A DNA stretch of 64,000 nucleotides from Limnohabitans sp. (GTDB lineage: Bacteria; Bacteroidota; Bacteroidia; Flavobacteriales; Flavobacteriaceae): contig JASGCW010000002.1 in NCBI GenBank assembly GCA_030053945.1, positions 1 through 64,000 of the forward strand, read 5' to 3'. Position 1 is the first letter of the stretch. Every line of letters starts with the position of its first letter. The position numbers and the translations under genes are program-made. Under the pieces are notes generated by a model. That model searched no databases. It saw only the letters and a program-made list of their open reading frames with translations, and had not been told where the DNA came from. Below are positions 1-10,069 of this stretch, piece by piece.

Positions 1-1
1 A

Positions 2-535
2 ACTGGGTTTAATGACACTGTTCAAATAATAGCCCCACAAACCGATGGAAAAATAATGGTTGGTGGAAGCTTTATTTCCTACAACGGAGTTACCGAAAAC
101 GGTATTATCCGATTGAATGCCGATGGCAGCAAAGACGCTACTTTTGTAACTGGAACTGGGTTTAATGACACTGTTCAAATAATAGCCCCACAAACCGATG
201 GAAAAATATTGGTTGGAGGTTATTTTTACACCTATAATGGAAATAATGGATCAGCAAATTTAATCGGTTTACATTCTGGACAAAGTTTAGCCACAGAAAA
301 TTTCCATAATTCAAACTCATTTACAATATCTCCCAATCCAGTAAAAGACTTTTTACATATCCAATCAAACGATTTTACAGCCATTACTTCGGCAAAAATA
401 TATGATCTACAAGGTAAACTAATACAAGAAACTACCACTACAACTATTCCTGTAAGTAGTCTTGCAAAAGGTTTATATATCGTAAAAGTTAAAACTGAAA
501 ATGCTGAACTTAGTAAAAAGTTTATTAAGGAATAA
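2..535 (+). CDS. Partial (5' end outside window) delta-60 repeat beta-propeller protein with T9SS type A sorting domain
   Basis: Frame is open from base 2; repeated TGFNDTVQIIAPQTDGKILVGG units; C-terminus FTISPNPVKDFLHIQ...GLYIVKVKTENAELSKKFIKE. Confidence 0.8.
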   Translation, partial: TGFNDTVQIIAPQTDGKIMVGGSFISYNGVTENGIIRLNADGSKDATFVTGTGFNDTVQIIAPQTDGKILVGGYFYTYNGNNGSANLIGLHSGQSLATENFHNSNSFTISPNPVKDFLHIQSNDFTAITSAKIYDLQGKLIQETTTTTIPVSSLAKGLYIVKVKTENAELSKKFIKE

Positions 536-551
536 AGTTCAAAATTCCAAA

Positions 552-588
552 CTTTTGTCTTTCTGAACTTGTTTCAGAGAGACAAAAG
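552..588. repeat. Imperfect palindrome, REP-like, core CTGAACTTGTTTCAG
   Basis: cttttgtctttctgaa-cttg-tttcagagagacaaaag forms a ~16 bp stem just after the upstream CDS. Confidence 0.6.
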
Positions 589-768
589 ATTGATTTCTAA
601 TTGGAGCCTTTTTATCGAGAAAGTTTTTTTTTATAATAAGGTTTTGTTAGTTGATTAATTCTAAAAAGAGCCTAAACTATTACGTCTTCTTTATTTCAGA
701 AAAAAAATCACCCTTTTCAACAATAAAAATTACATACTAACGAGCTTTCCCTTAAATTTACTTTGTAT

Positions 769-3738
769 ATGAGGAGAAAGCTCTTTTTAATAGTACTTTT
801 TTTGTGTTATGGAGTAGGTTACTCCCAGCAGCCTATTGCCATACAGTTAACAGAAAAAGACAAACTTCCTGATAACGAATTTTACGATATTTTTGAAGCC
901 AAAGATGGAATGATTTGGCTTGCTGCCGATAAAGGTTTGTTTCACTACAACGGAAAATCATTTGTAAATTATACACATCCTGATAAAAGAGGTCTTTCGG
1001 TTTTTGGACTGTATCAAGATGATCAAAACAGGATTTGGTGTAACAATATTTCAGGTCAATTTTTTTATGTGTCAGGAAATAAATTAGAACTTTTTATTGA
1101 TTTAAAAGATGATTTAAAAGGTCAGTTACCTGAATTTCTCGTTCACAACAATACCCTTTTTGTGTTTTTTGAAAAAGGTGTATATAAAGTAGATATAGTC
1201 ACCAAACAAAAAAAACTAATTCAAGATGAAAAAAAGCAGTATTCATTTTATACCTGTCCAGCTATTCGAAACGGAGAAATTTACTTCTCATTAGCAAACT
1301 CGGTTAAAAAAATAAAAGCAGATAAGATACAAAATGAATTTAGTTTTAATCAGGAAAATAAATTACCTAAAAATACTACACTCAAAGTGGCGGGTGGAAA
1401 TTTGTTTTTCACTTCCTTGATTGATAATAAACAATATTTTCATGTAAAAAAATTCGGCAGCAATGCTGTTTATCAAAAAATAAAAACGCCATCGGTATTA
1501 ATTGAAAAACCTATAATTAGAACTTTATTTATTGATAATTTATTTTGGTTTTGTACCAATGAAGGTGTTTATATAGCCCAATTATCCAACAATCAATTAA
1601 TCATAAAACAGCATTATTTTGTAGGGGAAGCTTGTTCCAAAGTGGTTAAAGATCAAAATAATAATTATTGGGTAACTACTTTAAATAACGGTATTTATGT
1701 GTTGCCAAATATCGCAATTCAAAAAATAGAAATTGAAAAAAAATACGGGCTAATTAAGGATTTGGAAAAAATTGATAACCAAATTATTTTTGGAACTACA
1801 AAAGGAACTATTGGTATTCTGAATACACTCAATAACCAGTTAAAATCTTTTTCATTACCAACCCCTGATGAGGTTTCAGAACTGGTTTATGAACCTTCAA
1901 AAAAAGTACTTTTTATTAGTCAAAAAAATAGTTCCTATATATGGAATTTAGCCAATGCAACATTGCAAGCCTGTGGTTCATTCACGGCTTCTAAAGGGAT
2001 GTTCTATGATTCGTCAGGAATTTTATTAAATGCTAGTTTTGATAGAGCAAATGTTACTTTTAATCCTTTTGACCAATTTAAATTCAGCAATAAGGTACAA
2101 TTTGACATCCCTAAATTAATCTCTCAAAATAGTAGTTTTCAACTTGAAAATCTTAGAATGAAGAGGGCTTATACTTCTTTTATTGATGCTCAAACAAAAA
2201 ATAAATATGTTGGGTTTGTAGATAATTTAATCTGTTTTGATTCTTCAAAAAAGGAAACAATTATTACGTATAAAGGCAAACCAATTTTCGCTCTGGATAT
2301 TGTGCAGAGTAGGAATGGTATTATTTGGGTAGCCACTTTTGAGAACGGAATAATTGGTATAAAAAATAACAAAGCATTTATAAATCTTACGCAAGAAAAT
2401 GGTCTGCTATCTAATCAAATAGGGAAATTAAAAGTTGATGATGATAATTTATGGATTACTTCTAATAAAGGAATTCAGAAATATCATTTGGATACTAAAT
2501 CTTTTGAAAACATAAGCAGTATCGACGGATTTGATAATTATGAAATTACGGATTTAGAAATCATCAACCATCAATTGTATATTTCTTCAAACAAAGGAAT
2601 TTTTGTAATTGACTCCAAGCAGTGCTTTAAAAAATTACTTCAGCCAAAAATTTATTTTACAGAGTTTACTATCAATGAAGAAGCTTCAGTTTTAAAAGCA
2701 CAATATGATTTAGCTTATGATAAAAATGCTATTAAAATTGCTTTTAATGTAAACGGATTTCAAACCTCTCAAAACATAAATTACAGTTATCGACTAAAAG
2801 GATTTGACAATAGATGGACCACGCTAGAAAACGGAATTGATTTCGTACGTTTTTCAAGTTTACCAGCTGGTAATTATCAGTTTGAAGTGAAAGCAAAATA
2901 TGTTAACGGTACTGAATCAAAACCTATTCATTTAGATGTTTTAATAAAAAAACCTTTTTGGCAAACGTGGTGGTTTTACATTTTAGTCTCACTAGTGGTT
3001 ATTGGAGTTTTTTGGTTGTATTTTAAAAGGCGTTTTGCCCGACTTGAAAAGGAGAAAAATATTTTACTTGAAAAAACCCAAATGGATAAAGAGCTCATTT
3101 TTTATCAGCTAGAAAACTTGCGTTCGCAAATGAATCCGCATTTTATTTTCAATGCGCTTAATTCCATTCAAGAATATATTGTGACTAACGAAAAAGTAAA
3201 TGCTAGTGCTTATTTAGTTAAATTTTCAAAACTTATCCGATTGTATTTAGAGCATAGTAGAGAAAATGAAGTTCAATTAGAAGACGAAATCAAAGCGCTT
3301 CAATTTTATTTAGAATTGGAAAAAGATCGATTTGAAGATACTTTAAATTTTGAAATTATCGTGGATCAAAAACTGAATTTACAAACCACAAAAGTTCCTT
3401 CTTTGTTTATTCAACCTTATGTTGAAAATGCTATTAAACACGGGTTATTGCATAAAAAAGAAAATAGACTTTTACAGGTTAATTTCGGTTTGAAAAAAGA
3501 TGAAAATATATTAGAATGTATCATCGAAGATAACGGTGTAGGAAGAAAAGCTTCAAGCGAAATTAATAAACATAGAAGAGAATTACACAAATCATTTGCA
3601 ACTTCTGCCAATGAAAAAAGAGTTGATTTAATTAACAAAACTCGAACTAATAAAGTAAGTGTTCATATAGAAGATTTGGAAGATGAAAATCAAATGGCTT
3701 TAGGTACTAGAGTAATTATTTGTGTTCCACTTCAATAA
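769..3738 (+). CDS. Two-component sensor histidine kinase, LytS/YehU-type, with beta-propeller and Y_Y_Y periplasmic sensor
   Basis: Signal peptide; propeller repeats; YSYRLKGFDNRWTTLENG; TM; LRSQMNPHFIFNALNSIQEYI His-kinase box; ATPase domain. ORF track start at 763 is TTG, ATG at 769. Confidence 0.88.
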   Translation: MRRKLFLIVLFLCYGVGYSQQPIAIQLTEKDKLPDNEFYDIFEAKDGMIWLAADKGLFHYNGKSFVNYTHPDKRGLSVFGLYQDDQNRIWCNNISGQFFYVSGNKLELFIDLKDDLKGQLPEFLVHNNTLFVFFEKGVYKVDIVTKQKKLIQDEKKQYSFYTCPAIRNGEIYFSLANSVKKIKADKIQNEFSFNQENKLPKNTTLKVAGGNLFFTSLIDNKQYFHVKKFGSNAVYQKIKTPSVLIEKPIIRTLFIDNLFWFCTNEGVYIAQLSNNQLIIKQHYFVGEACSKVVKDQNNNYWVTTLNNGIYVLPNIAIQKIEIEKKYGLIKDLEKIDNQIIFGTTKGTIGILNTLNNQLKSFSLPTPDEVSELVYEPSKKVLFISQKNSSYIWNLANATLQACGSFTASKGMFYDSSGILLNASFDRANVTFNPFDQFKFSNKVQFDIPKLISQNSSFQLENLRMKRAYTSFIDAQTKNKYVGFVDNLICFDSSKKETIITYKGKPIFALDIVQSRNGIIWVATFENGIIGIKNNKAFINLTQENGLLSNQIGKLKVDDDNLWITSNKGIQKYHLDTKSFENISSIDGFDNYEITDLEIINHQLYISSNKGIFVIDSKQCFKKLLQPKIYFTEFTINEEASVLKAQYDLAYDKNAIKIAFNVNGFQTSQNINYSYRLKGFDNRWTTLENGIDFVRFSSLPAGNYQFEVKAKYVNGTESKPIHLDVLIKKPFWQTWWFYILVSLVVIGVFWLYFKRRFARLEKEKNILLEKTQMDKELIFYQLENLRSQMNPHFIFNALNSIQEYIVTNEKVNASAYLVKFSKLIRLYLEHSRENEVQLEDEIKALQFYLELEKDRFEDTLNFEIIVDQKLNLQTTKVPSLFIQPYVENAIKHGLLHKKENRLLQVNFGLKKDENILECIIEDNGVGRKASSEINKHRRELHKSFATSANEKRVDLINKTRTNKVSVHIEDLEDENQMALGTRVIICVPLQ

Positions 3739-3766
3739 ATTAGAAATAGTTTTAAAACAAGACAAA

Positions 3767-4519
3767 ATGAAGGCAATAATTATAGACGACGAAAACAAGG
3801 CAAGAAAACTTATTAAAGCAATTATAGAAGATGAATTTAAAGATGAATTTACCATTTTTCAAGCTGAAGATTTGATTGCAGGTTGCCAAATGATTAAAGA
3901 AAATAAACCTGATATTGTTTTCTTAGATATAGAAATGCCTAATCATTCGGGTTTGCAAATTGCCGAATTTTTGGAAACTAAAGATTTTAATTTCCAACTT
4001 ATATTTATTACGGCCTATAATGAATTTGCTATTCAGGCTTTTAAGCTTTCTGCAGTTGATTATTTATTAAAGCCTGTCGATATAACCGAATTTAAAAGCG
4101 CAGTTGAAAAAGCAAAAGAGAATATTCAAAAGGGGAGTATCAATTCAAAAATTGATGAATTAAAAAAAGTATTTCAACAATTATCACTTAATAAAATGGT
4201 GCTTGAAGTGCCCAAAGGTGTTTTGTTTGTATCTCACGATGATATTCTTGTTTTTGAAGCAGATGGAATGTACACTAAGGTTTTTATGAAAGATAATTCG
4301 ACTCAACTTATATGTAAACCCTTAAAGCATTTTGTGGAACAGCTTGAAGAAAAACCTATTTTTTACAAACCACATCGTTCTTATCTTATCAATTTGAAAT
4401 ATATGAAAGAACTTTCCAAAAAGGATGGCTATCATATAATTATGGAAAATAACAAGACGATTCCTGTCGCAAAAGAAAAAAAAGATGAGTTTTTAGAACT
4501 GATTCAATCTATGTTTTAG
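3767..4519 (+). CDS. LytTR-family response regulator
   Basis: MKAIIIDDENKARK receiver N-terminus, DIVFLDIEMP phospho-Asp, ITAYNEFAIQAFKLSAVDYLLKPV, C-terminal LytTR domain (FYKPHRSYLINLKYM); in-frame ATG at 3767 is preferred over 3722. Confidence 0.9.
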   Translation: MKAIIIDDENKARKLIKAIIEDEFKDEFTIFQAEDLIAGCQMIKENKPDIVFLDIEMPNHSGLQIAEFLETKDFNFQLIFITAYNEFAIQAFKLSAVDYLLKPVDITEFKSAVEKAKENIQKGSINSKIDELKKVFQQLSLNKMVLEVPKGVLFVSHDDILVFEADGMYTKVFMKDNSTQLICKPLKHFVEQLEEKPIFYKPHRSYLINLKYMKELSKKDGYHIIMENNKTIPVAKEKKDEFLELIQSMF

Positions 4520-4610
4520 CCATTCAGAAAAAAAAACAGTCTATTCAGAAAAAAAGCCTCAAAAAAAGGAGGTAACTAATAGAAATTTGCTTCATTAAAA
4601 TGTAATTATT

Positions 4611-6860
4611 ATGAAGAAACAAATACTTTTAGTTATAACAATTTTGTTAAGCTTAGCAGGAATAGCCCAAATACCTACGAATAATTTAATTAAAGATTAC
4701 AAGTTTATTAATGGTGCTTTAACAAGTGATGTAATGCCAGTTTTACAGGCTGGAACTGCAAATTTAGTTCCTACTGGTTCGGCTAGGACTATTATTACAG
4801 ATAGAAATTCAATTGCAAATGATGCCATTTCACTTAATGGTGATTCATTTCTAGCTGGAGGAACAAATGCAGCATCTGTTAATAAATTTTCTATTAGCTT
4901 TTGGATAAAAACTACAACAAATGAAACCGTAAAAAGATATATTTTTGACCAACATAACACGGCTTCAAATCCAGCAGGTTTTTCGGTAGCTCTGAAGGAT
5001 GGTAAAATATATTTTAATGGACAGTTTAGCTGGAATTTTTTACCTACAAATGGAGGGACTAACAATAGTGGTGTTCGCCAGGTTATAAGTCCAGTTATTG
5101 CAGATGGACAGTGGCATCACGTGGTATGTACATTAGATTCTTCAGATACGCCATTGATTGCAGGTTCATTGGTTCAACATACACTTACATATACATATTC
5201 TCTTTATATAGATAACCTAATTATAGGAAGTGATGCAGAAACAGACTATGCGTCAGGACTACAAACGGATACTTTTAGTGTTCGAGCAATAACTCCAACA
5301 AAACAATTAGAGATAGGAAAAAGTCCTGATCCATTATTATATTTTGAATACCAAGGCGCCATAGATCAAATTCGCTACTACGAAAAAAAACTTTCTGTTG
5401 CCGAAATAGATATTTTATATAATGAAGATAAACCAAAAATTCCAGTTTATGTAAATAGTAGTGCTACTGGTTTAAATAATGGTTCGAGTTGGGTAAATGC
5501 TTATACAAGCTTGGAAACAGCAATTACAAATGCAACTACTAGTAATGAAATTTGGGTAGCCGCTGGTATATACAAACCTGCTGGAACAGCAAGAACTTCA
5601 ACTTTTTTATTAAAAAATGGATTAACAATGTATGGAGGTTTTAATGGAACTGAAACTTTACGTGGACAAAGAAATCCAAAAAATAACGTTACTGTTTTAA
5701 GTGGAGATGTTAATGGTAATGATAATAGCAATATAAATCCAACAGAAGTAACTAGACAAGACAATTTATATCATATAATTTCAGTTAGGGGCTCAGCCAG
5801 TTATGTTTTAGTAGATGGGTTTACAATAAAAGGGGGAAATGCAAATGGAGGTACACTTACTACTGGAACAGCTTCTGCACAATATTATCATACTAGAGGA
5901 GGAGCTATTTATTTGAATACATACACTTTGAATGATTATATTTATCTAAAAGTCCAAAATTGTATTTTAGAAAAAAACTCGGGGTCAGATACTAGTGTGG
6001 CTGCGTGTTATTTTGCAGGTGGTGTTAATTATCAAAATTTCAGATTGGATTTTGATTCAAATATTATTAGAGATAATTTTTCATCTACTAATTCAACCCT
6101 ATTAATTGCTGGAGCTGGCGCTTATAATTGGAATGGAAATAGCGAAATAAAAAATTGCTTATTTTATAATAATACCTCGTCATCAGGAGCCTCTTGTTTG
6201 TATTTTAGTGCAAGCACAACTGGTGGTGGAACACAAAATAGTATAAGTGTAGATGTAATTAATTCTACATTTTCAAACAATACAGGAGCTAGTGGAAATA
6301 CAATCAAAACGGATAACGGATCTAATACTCGATTTAAAAACTGTATTATTTATGGCAATGGAAGCGCAAACCCGTTTAATATAGCAGGTACCTTAGGAGG
6401 ACCAGGTTTGTCAAATACTATATCTGAAGGTGGTCAAATAAGCGGAATTAATTCAAATCCTTTATTAAATTCTGATTTTACTTTACAATCTAGTTCACCA
6501 GCTATTGATGCAGGTAATAATACGCTATTACTAACTATGCCGTATGATTTAAATGGAAATACTAGAATCGTAAATTCTACGGTAGATTTAGGTTGTTATG
6601 AATATAATTCTACTTTAAGCACAAACGAACTTGCTACTTTTTCTGATTTTTCAATATATCCTAATCCAACCAATGACATTATAAATATATCAAGTTCTGA
6701 AAACATTAAGAGTATAGAAGTATATTCGTTAGAAGGAAGAAAAATAAAATCAGTTGCAACTTCATCAATTGATATTTCAGATTTGTCCAATGGAATGTAT
6801 TTAGTACAGCTTCAAACTGAAGATGGTAAGTTAGGATCTAAAAAAGTATTGAAAAATTAA
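4611..6860 (+). CDS. LamG-domain exported protein with parallel-beta/choice-of-anchor-like region and T9SS sorting domain
   Basis: Signal peptide; LamG-like SFWIKTTTNETVKRYIFDQ...YEGAIDQIRYYEKKLS; right-handed beta-helix-like region; C-term FSIYPNPTNDIINISSS...GSKKVLKN. Confidence 0.82.
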   Translation: MKKQILLVITILLSLAGIAQIPTNNLIKDYKFINGALTSDVMPVLQAGTANLVPTGSARTIITDRNSIANDAISLNGDSFLAGGTNAASVNKFSISFWIKTTTNETVKRYIFDQHNTASNPAGFSVALKDGKIYFNGQFSWNFLPTNGGTNNSGVRQVISPVIADGQWHHVVCTLDSSDTPLIAGSLVQHTLTYTYSLYIDNLIIGSDAETDYASGLQTDTFSVRAITPTKQLEIGKSPDPLLYFEYQGAIDQIRYYEKKLSVAEIDILYNEDKPKIPVYVNSSATGLNNGSSWVNAYTSLETAITNATTSNEIWVAAGIYKPAGTARTSTFLLKNGLTMYGGFNGTETLRGQRNPKNNVTVLSGDVNGNDNSNINPTEVTRQDNLYHIISVRGSASYVLVDGFTIKGGNANGGTLTTGTASAQYYHTRGGAIYLNTYTLNDYIYLKVQNCILEKNSGSDTSVAACYFAGGVNYQNFRLDFDSNIIRDNFSSTNSTLLIAGAGAYNWNGNSEIKNCLFYNNTSSSGASCLYFSASTTGGGTQNSISVDVINSTFSNNTGASGNTIKTDNGSNTRFKNCIIYGNGSANPFNIAGTLGGPGLSNTISEGGQISGINSNPLLNSDFTLQSSSPAIDAGNNTLLLTMPYDLNGNTRIVNSTVDLGCYEYNSTLSTNELATFSDFSIYPNPTNDIINISSSENIKSIEVYSLEGRKIKSVATSSIDISDLSNGMYLVQLQTEDGKLGSKKVLKN

Positions 6861-6910
6861 ATACTGATTTCTTTAGAGATATAACAGAAATAATAGCTAA
6901 GAATTTTTAA

Positions 6911-7180
6911 AATCTACACAGGAAAGAAATAAGAATCTAAATTAGAATGCTCTCGGGACTGTAAAACAGAATTTCTCTATGAATAAGAAAAATTATAAAT
7001 CAAAACAAAAAACAAAATATATAAAGAATTCTGTTTTTTACAGCCGAGACACAAATAGTTTTGTAGTTGTTTATTTTCTATTCTTGGATTAACACTGCTA
7101 AATTGCATATTTTGAATCATTTAAATGTAACGGTTTTCAGGGGGAGGGTTATTTTTTTTGAGTGGACCACAAATAATTTT
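6911..7180. repeat. Non-coding repeat copy 1 (about 270 bp)
   Basis: Near-identical to 7326-7593; contains inverted arms 6952-6973 / 7025-7047. Confidence 0.85.
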
Positions 7181-7325
7181 CTATGTTAGAAAGAATTGTT
7201 TTGGTACTTAAACAACAAACTAGCATAAACACACTAGATTCAAATTTAAAAAATTACCACAGATAAACACAGTACTAAAATCCTATAAATAAAAGAAAAG
7301 CAATTTTAGTTTTTAGATATTCGAA

Positions 7326-7593
7326 AATCTACACAGGAAAGAAATAAGAATCTAAATTAGAATACTCTCGGAACTGTAAAACAGAATTTCTCTATGAATA
7401 AGAAAAATTATAAATCAAAACAAAAAACAAAATATATAAAGAATTCTGTTTTTTACAGCCGAGACACAAATAGTTTTGTAGTTGTTTATTTTCTATTCTT
7501 GGATTAACATTGCTAAATTGCACATTTTGAATCATTTAAATACAACGGTTTTCAGGGGGAGGCTATTTTTTTTGTGGAGAGACACGAATAATT
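7326..7593. repeat. Non-coding repeat copy 2 (about 270 bp)
   Basis: Near-identical to 6911-7180, offset ~415 bp; inverted arms 7367-7388 / 7441-7463. Confidence 0.85.
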
Positions 7594-7740
7594 TCCCTAA
7601 TTAGGAAGAATTATAAGATTCATCTTTCTTGATTTTTAAACATTTAGAGGTTACTCGAAAAATTCACCATCTGGTTCATTGCGAATTTATTTGGGAATAT
7701 AAATTCAATAGATAGATTTGCTTTATATATTACATTTCAA

Positions 7741-7772
7741 ATCCACGTATTTTTTGCGTGGATTTTTTTGTT
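7741..7772. terminator. Rho-independent type terminator
   Basis: aaatccacg-tattttttg-cgtggattttttt hairpin plus T-run. Confidence 0.6.
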
Positions 7773-7774
7773 TT

Positions 7775-9886
7775 TTAAAAGGTTCCAAATCGTTCATTTA
7801 GTTTTGAAAAAAAGTAAGAAGCATTAGTTATACCTATACTTTCAGCAATTTCTTTTTTAGATGCATAAGGGTTTTCTAAAAGTATAGCTCGGGCTTTTTG
7901 AAAGCGAGCTTCCATAATAATTTCCTGGGGTGTTTGCCCTAAAATGGCTTTTGTTTTTCTATTTAAAGTACTTTTTGAAATATTCAAATGAAGTGCAATT
8001 TCTTCTACTCCAAATGTTGGTGAATGAAGTTCTTTATAGATGAAATCAGTTAATTCTTGATTGAATTTGTTTGCAAAAATCACTAGACTTTCTTTTTCTT
8101 CTTCTTCTAAACTTGCCTCAAACGAAGTCAAACTATCTAGTGATTGTAATGATTTTTTAATCATTAAATGCAATTCTTCTTCTATAAAAGGTTTATTCAA
8201 ATAGCCATCAATACCTAATCGAAGCATAGTAAGTTTTCCTTCTTGATCACTTCTTGCCGTTAAAACAATGATTGGTGTTTTTATACCTAATTCTTTTACT
8301 TTTAAAACAAAACCTTCGCCATCTAAAACAGGCATCATATAATCGGTTATAATGATGTCAAACGAATGTTTTTGTAAAAAGGTTAAGGCAACAGCTCCAT
8401 TTTCTGCTTCATAGACTTGATAGTCTTCTAAAACTTCTTTTAAATAATTACGCATTTGCTCATTGTCTTCAACAATTAAAACTTTTCTGCCATCTTGCGC
8501 GATTTGTTTTGTTGAGGTTTTAGGAGTTGTAAGAATTTGAACAGACTCACTAAATGTATCTTCTTCCTTAGTTGGAATATATTCAAATGCCGTTTTAGGT
8601 ATTGTGATGGTAAAACTAGTCTCAATAGCAGGAATGCTTCGAACAGTAATATTAAACTGATGGGCTTTAATAATACTTTGAGTAAACGATAAACCTATAC
8701 CACTTCCTTGACTTTTTGTTATATCATTTTTAGATTGGTAAAAGCGATCAAAAATTTTGTCAATATCTTCGGTAGGGATTCCTATTCCATTATCAATTAT
8801 TTTAATCACCAAATCATTTTCAAGCGTGACAATAATTGTTACTTTCCCATTAGCAGGTGTAAATTTTAACGCATTAGATAATAGGTTATTTATAGATTTC
8901 GACATTAAACCTTCATCCATATCAATAGATAAATGGGGAGTATCGATTTTTAGTTGAAACTGAATACCTTTTTTTTCAAACAGTTCATAAAATTCTGAGT
9001 AATGTTTTTCCAAAAAAGATTTTAAAGGTACTTGTGAACAATGTAAAGAAAACTCATCAGAATCTATCTTACTTAGATCAATAATATTATTGATAATGTT
9101 TTGAATTTGGTTAATCTGACTGTTTACAATCTTAATTTTTTCTTGGTTTTCTTCAACAGACCCATTCAAATTAATACGAGATATATTCCCTTGAATTAAG
9201 GTTAAAGGAGTTTTAATTTCGTGTGAAAAATTGACAAAAAAATGGGATTTGAATTCGTTGAGTTGGTCTAATTTATTTTTTTGTTCTTCTAAAATTATTT
9301 TATCGGCTATTACTTTATCTCTTTCAATTTCAAGAAGATTTTCAATTTCTCTATTTTGATTTTTAAAATAATTGGTTAAAAAATAAAATAATAAAAACAG
9401 ACACAACAAGGCGGGACTGTAAAAATTTATATTGGGATAATGTTTGAAAAAATAATTGGGGAGTGCAAACCCTAAGAAAGAAATTAGGAATATGCTGTAA
9501 TTTATTTTTTTGTTATCTGTCAAAACTAAACTCACTGCTGGAGGAAGAATCATATAAAATTCTAACAACTGACCTGTTCTTAAAAAATTCCCAAATAGAA
9601 AACTATTAATAACAAGCATCAATGAAAAAATAAATCTTCCGGTTTCGTACTTGCCTTTGTTGTGTGAATAATGGGCAATGAGTATGATAAATAATTGGAG
9701 AATATGTGCAATTATATTTGTAAAAGGAATAGGACTTTTAGTAAGATAATTTAAAATTAAAATGAAAGCAGTTATATACCAACAATAACAAAAGGCATTA
9801 AACAATTTAATTCGTTTAATCTCTGAATGTGATTGTATAGTATCATCAATTTTTGAAATGATGAAGGAATCAAACCAATTTCTCAT
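7775..9886 (-). CDS. Hybrid two-component system protein (histidine kinase - receiver - AraC HTH)
   Basis: FSHEIKTPLTLIQGN H-box; GSGIGLSFTQSI G-box; receiver VLIVEDNEQMRNYL...DIIITDYMMPVLDG; C-terminal AraC-type HTH. Confidence 0.9.
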   Translation of the reverse strand: MRNWFDSFIISKIDDTIQSHSEIKRIKLFNAFCYCWYITAFILILNYLTKSPIPFTNIIAHILQLFIILIAHYSHNKGKYETGRFIFSLMLVINSFLFGNFLRTGQLLEFYMILPPAVSLVLTDNKKINYSIFLISFLGFALPNYFFKHYPNINFYSPALLCLFLLFYFLTNYFKNQNREIENLLEIERDKVIADKIILEEQKNKLDQLNEFKSHFFVNFSHEIKTPLTLIQGNISRINLNGSVEENQEKIKIVNSQINQIQNIINNIIDLSKIDSDEFSLHCSQVPLKSFLEKHYSEFYELFEKKGIQFQLKIDTPHLSIDMDEGLMSKSINNLLSNALKFTPANGKVTIIVTLENDLVIKIIDNGIGIPTEDIDKIFDRFYQSKNDITKSQGSGIGLSFTQSIIKAHQFNITVRSIPAIETSFTITIPKTAFEYIPTKEEDTFSESVQILTTPKTSTKQIAQDGRKVLIVEDNEQMRNYLKEVLEDYQVYEAENGAVALTFLQKHSFDIIITDYMMPVLDGEGFVLKVKELGIKTPIIVLTARSDQEGKLTMLRLGIDGYLNKPFIEEELHLMIKKSLQSLDSLTSFEASLEEEEKESLVIFANKFNQELTDFIYKELHSPTFGVEEIALHLNISKSTLNRKTKAILGQTPQEIIMEARFQKARAILLENPYASKKEIAESIGITNASYFFSKLNERFGTF

Positions 9887-9948
9887 TTATAACTAATCCA
9901 ATTAGATTAATCCAAAATTATACTTTTTACATATTCAAAAATTAGAAA

Positions 9949-10020
9949 TGATTCAAATAAACGTTTTTTGAATCAAAATAATGTTAATTGAATCAAAATA
10001 ATAGTTTTTTGAAGCGTTTA
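9949..10020. promoter_or_regulatory. Phased direct repeats of TGAATCAAAATAAT, period ~20-21 bp
   Basis: Copies start at 9949 (TGATTCAAATAA), 9969, 9989 and partial 10010 (TGAAGCG), between the divergent hybrid kinase and LamG gene. Confidence 0.6.
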
Positions 10021-10069
10021 AAATGGCAATAAGAATCAACTTTGTTTTTGAATTATTTATACAAATGTT

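Noticed and set aside
4697-5065. 122-aa minus-strand ORF
   Set aside because: Antisense to the LamG/T9SS CDS; no domain or start context
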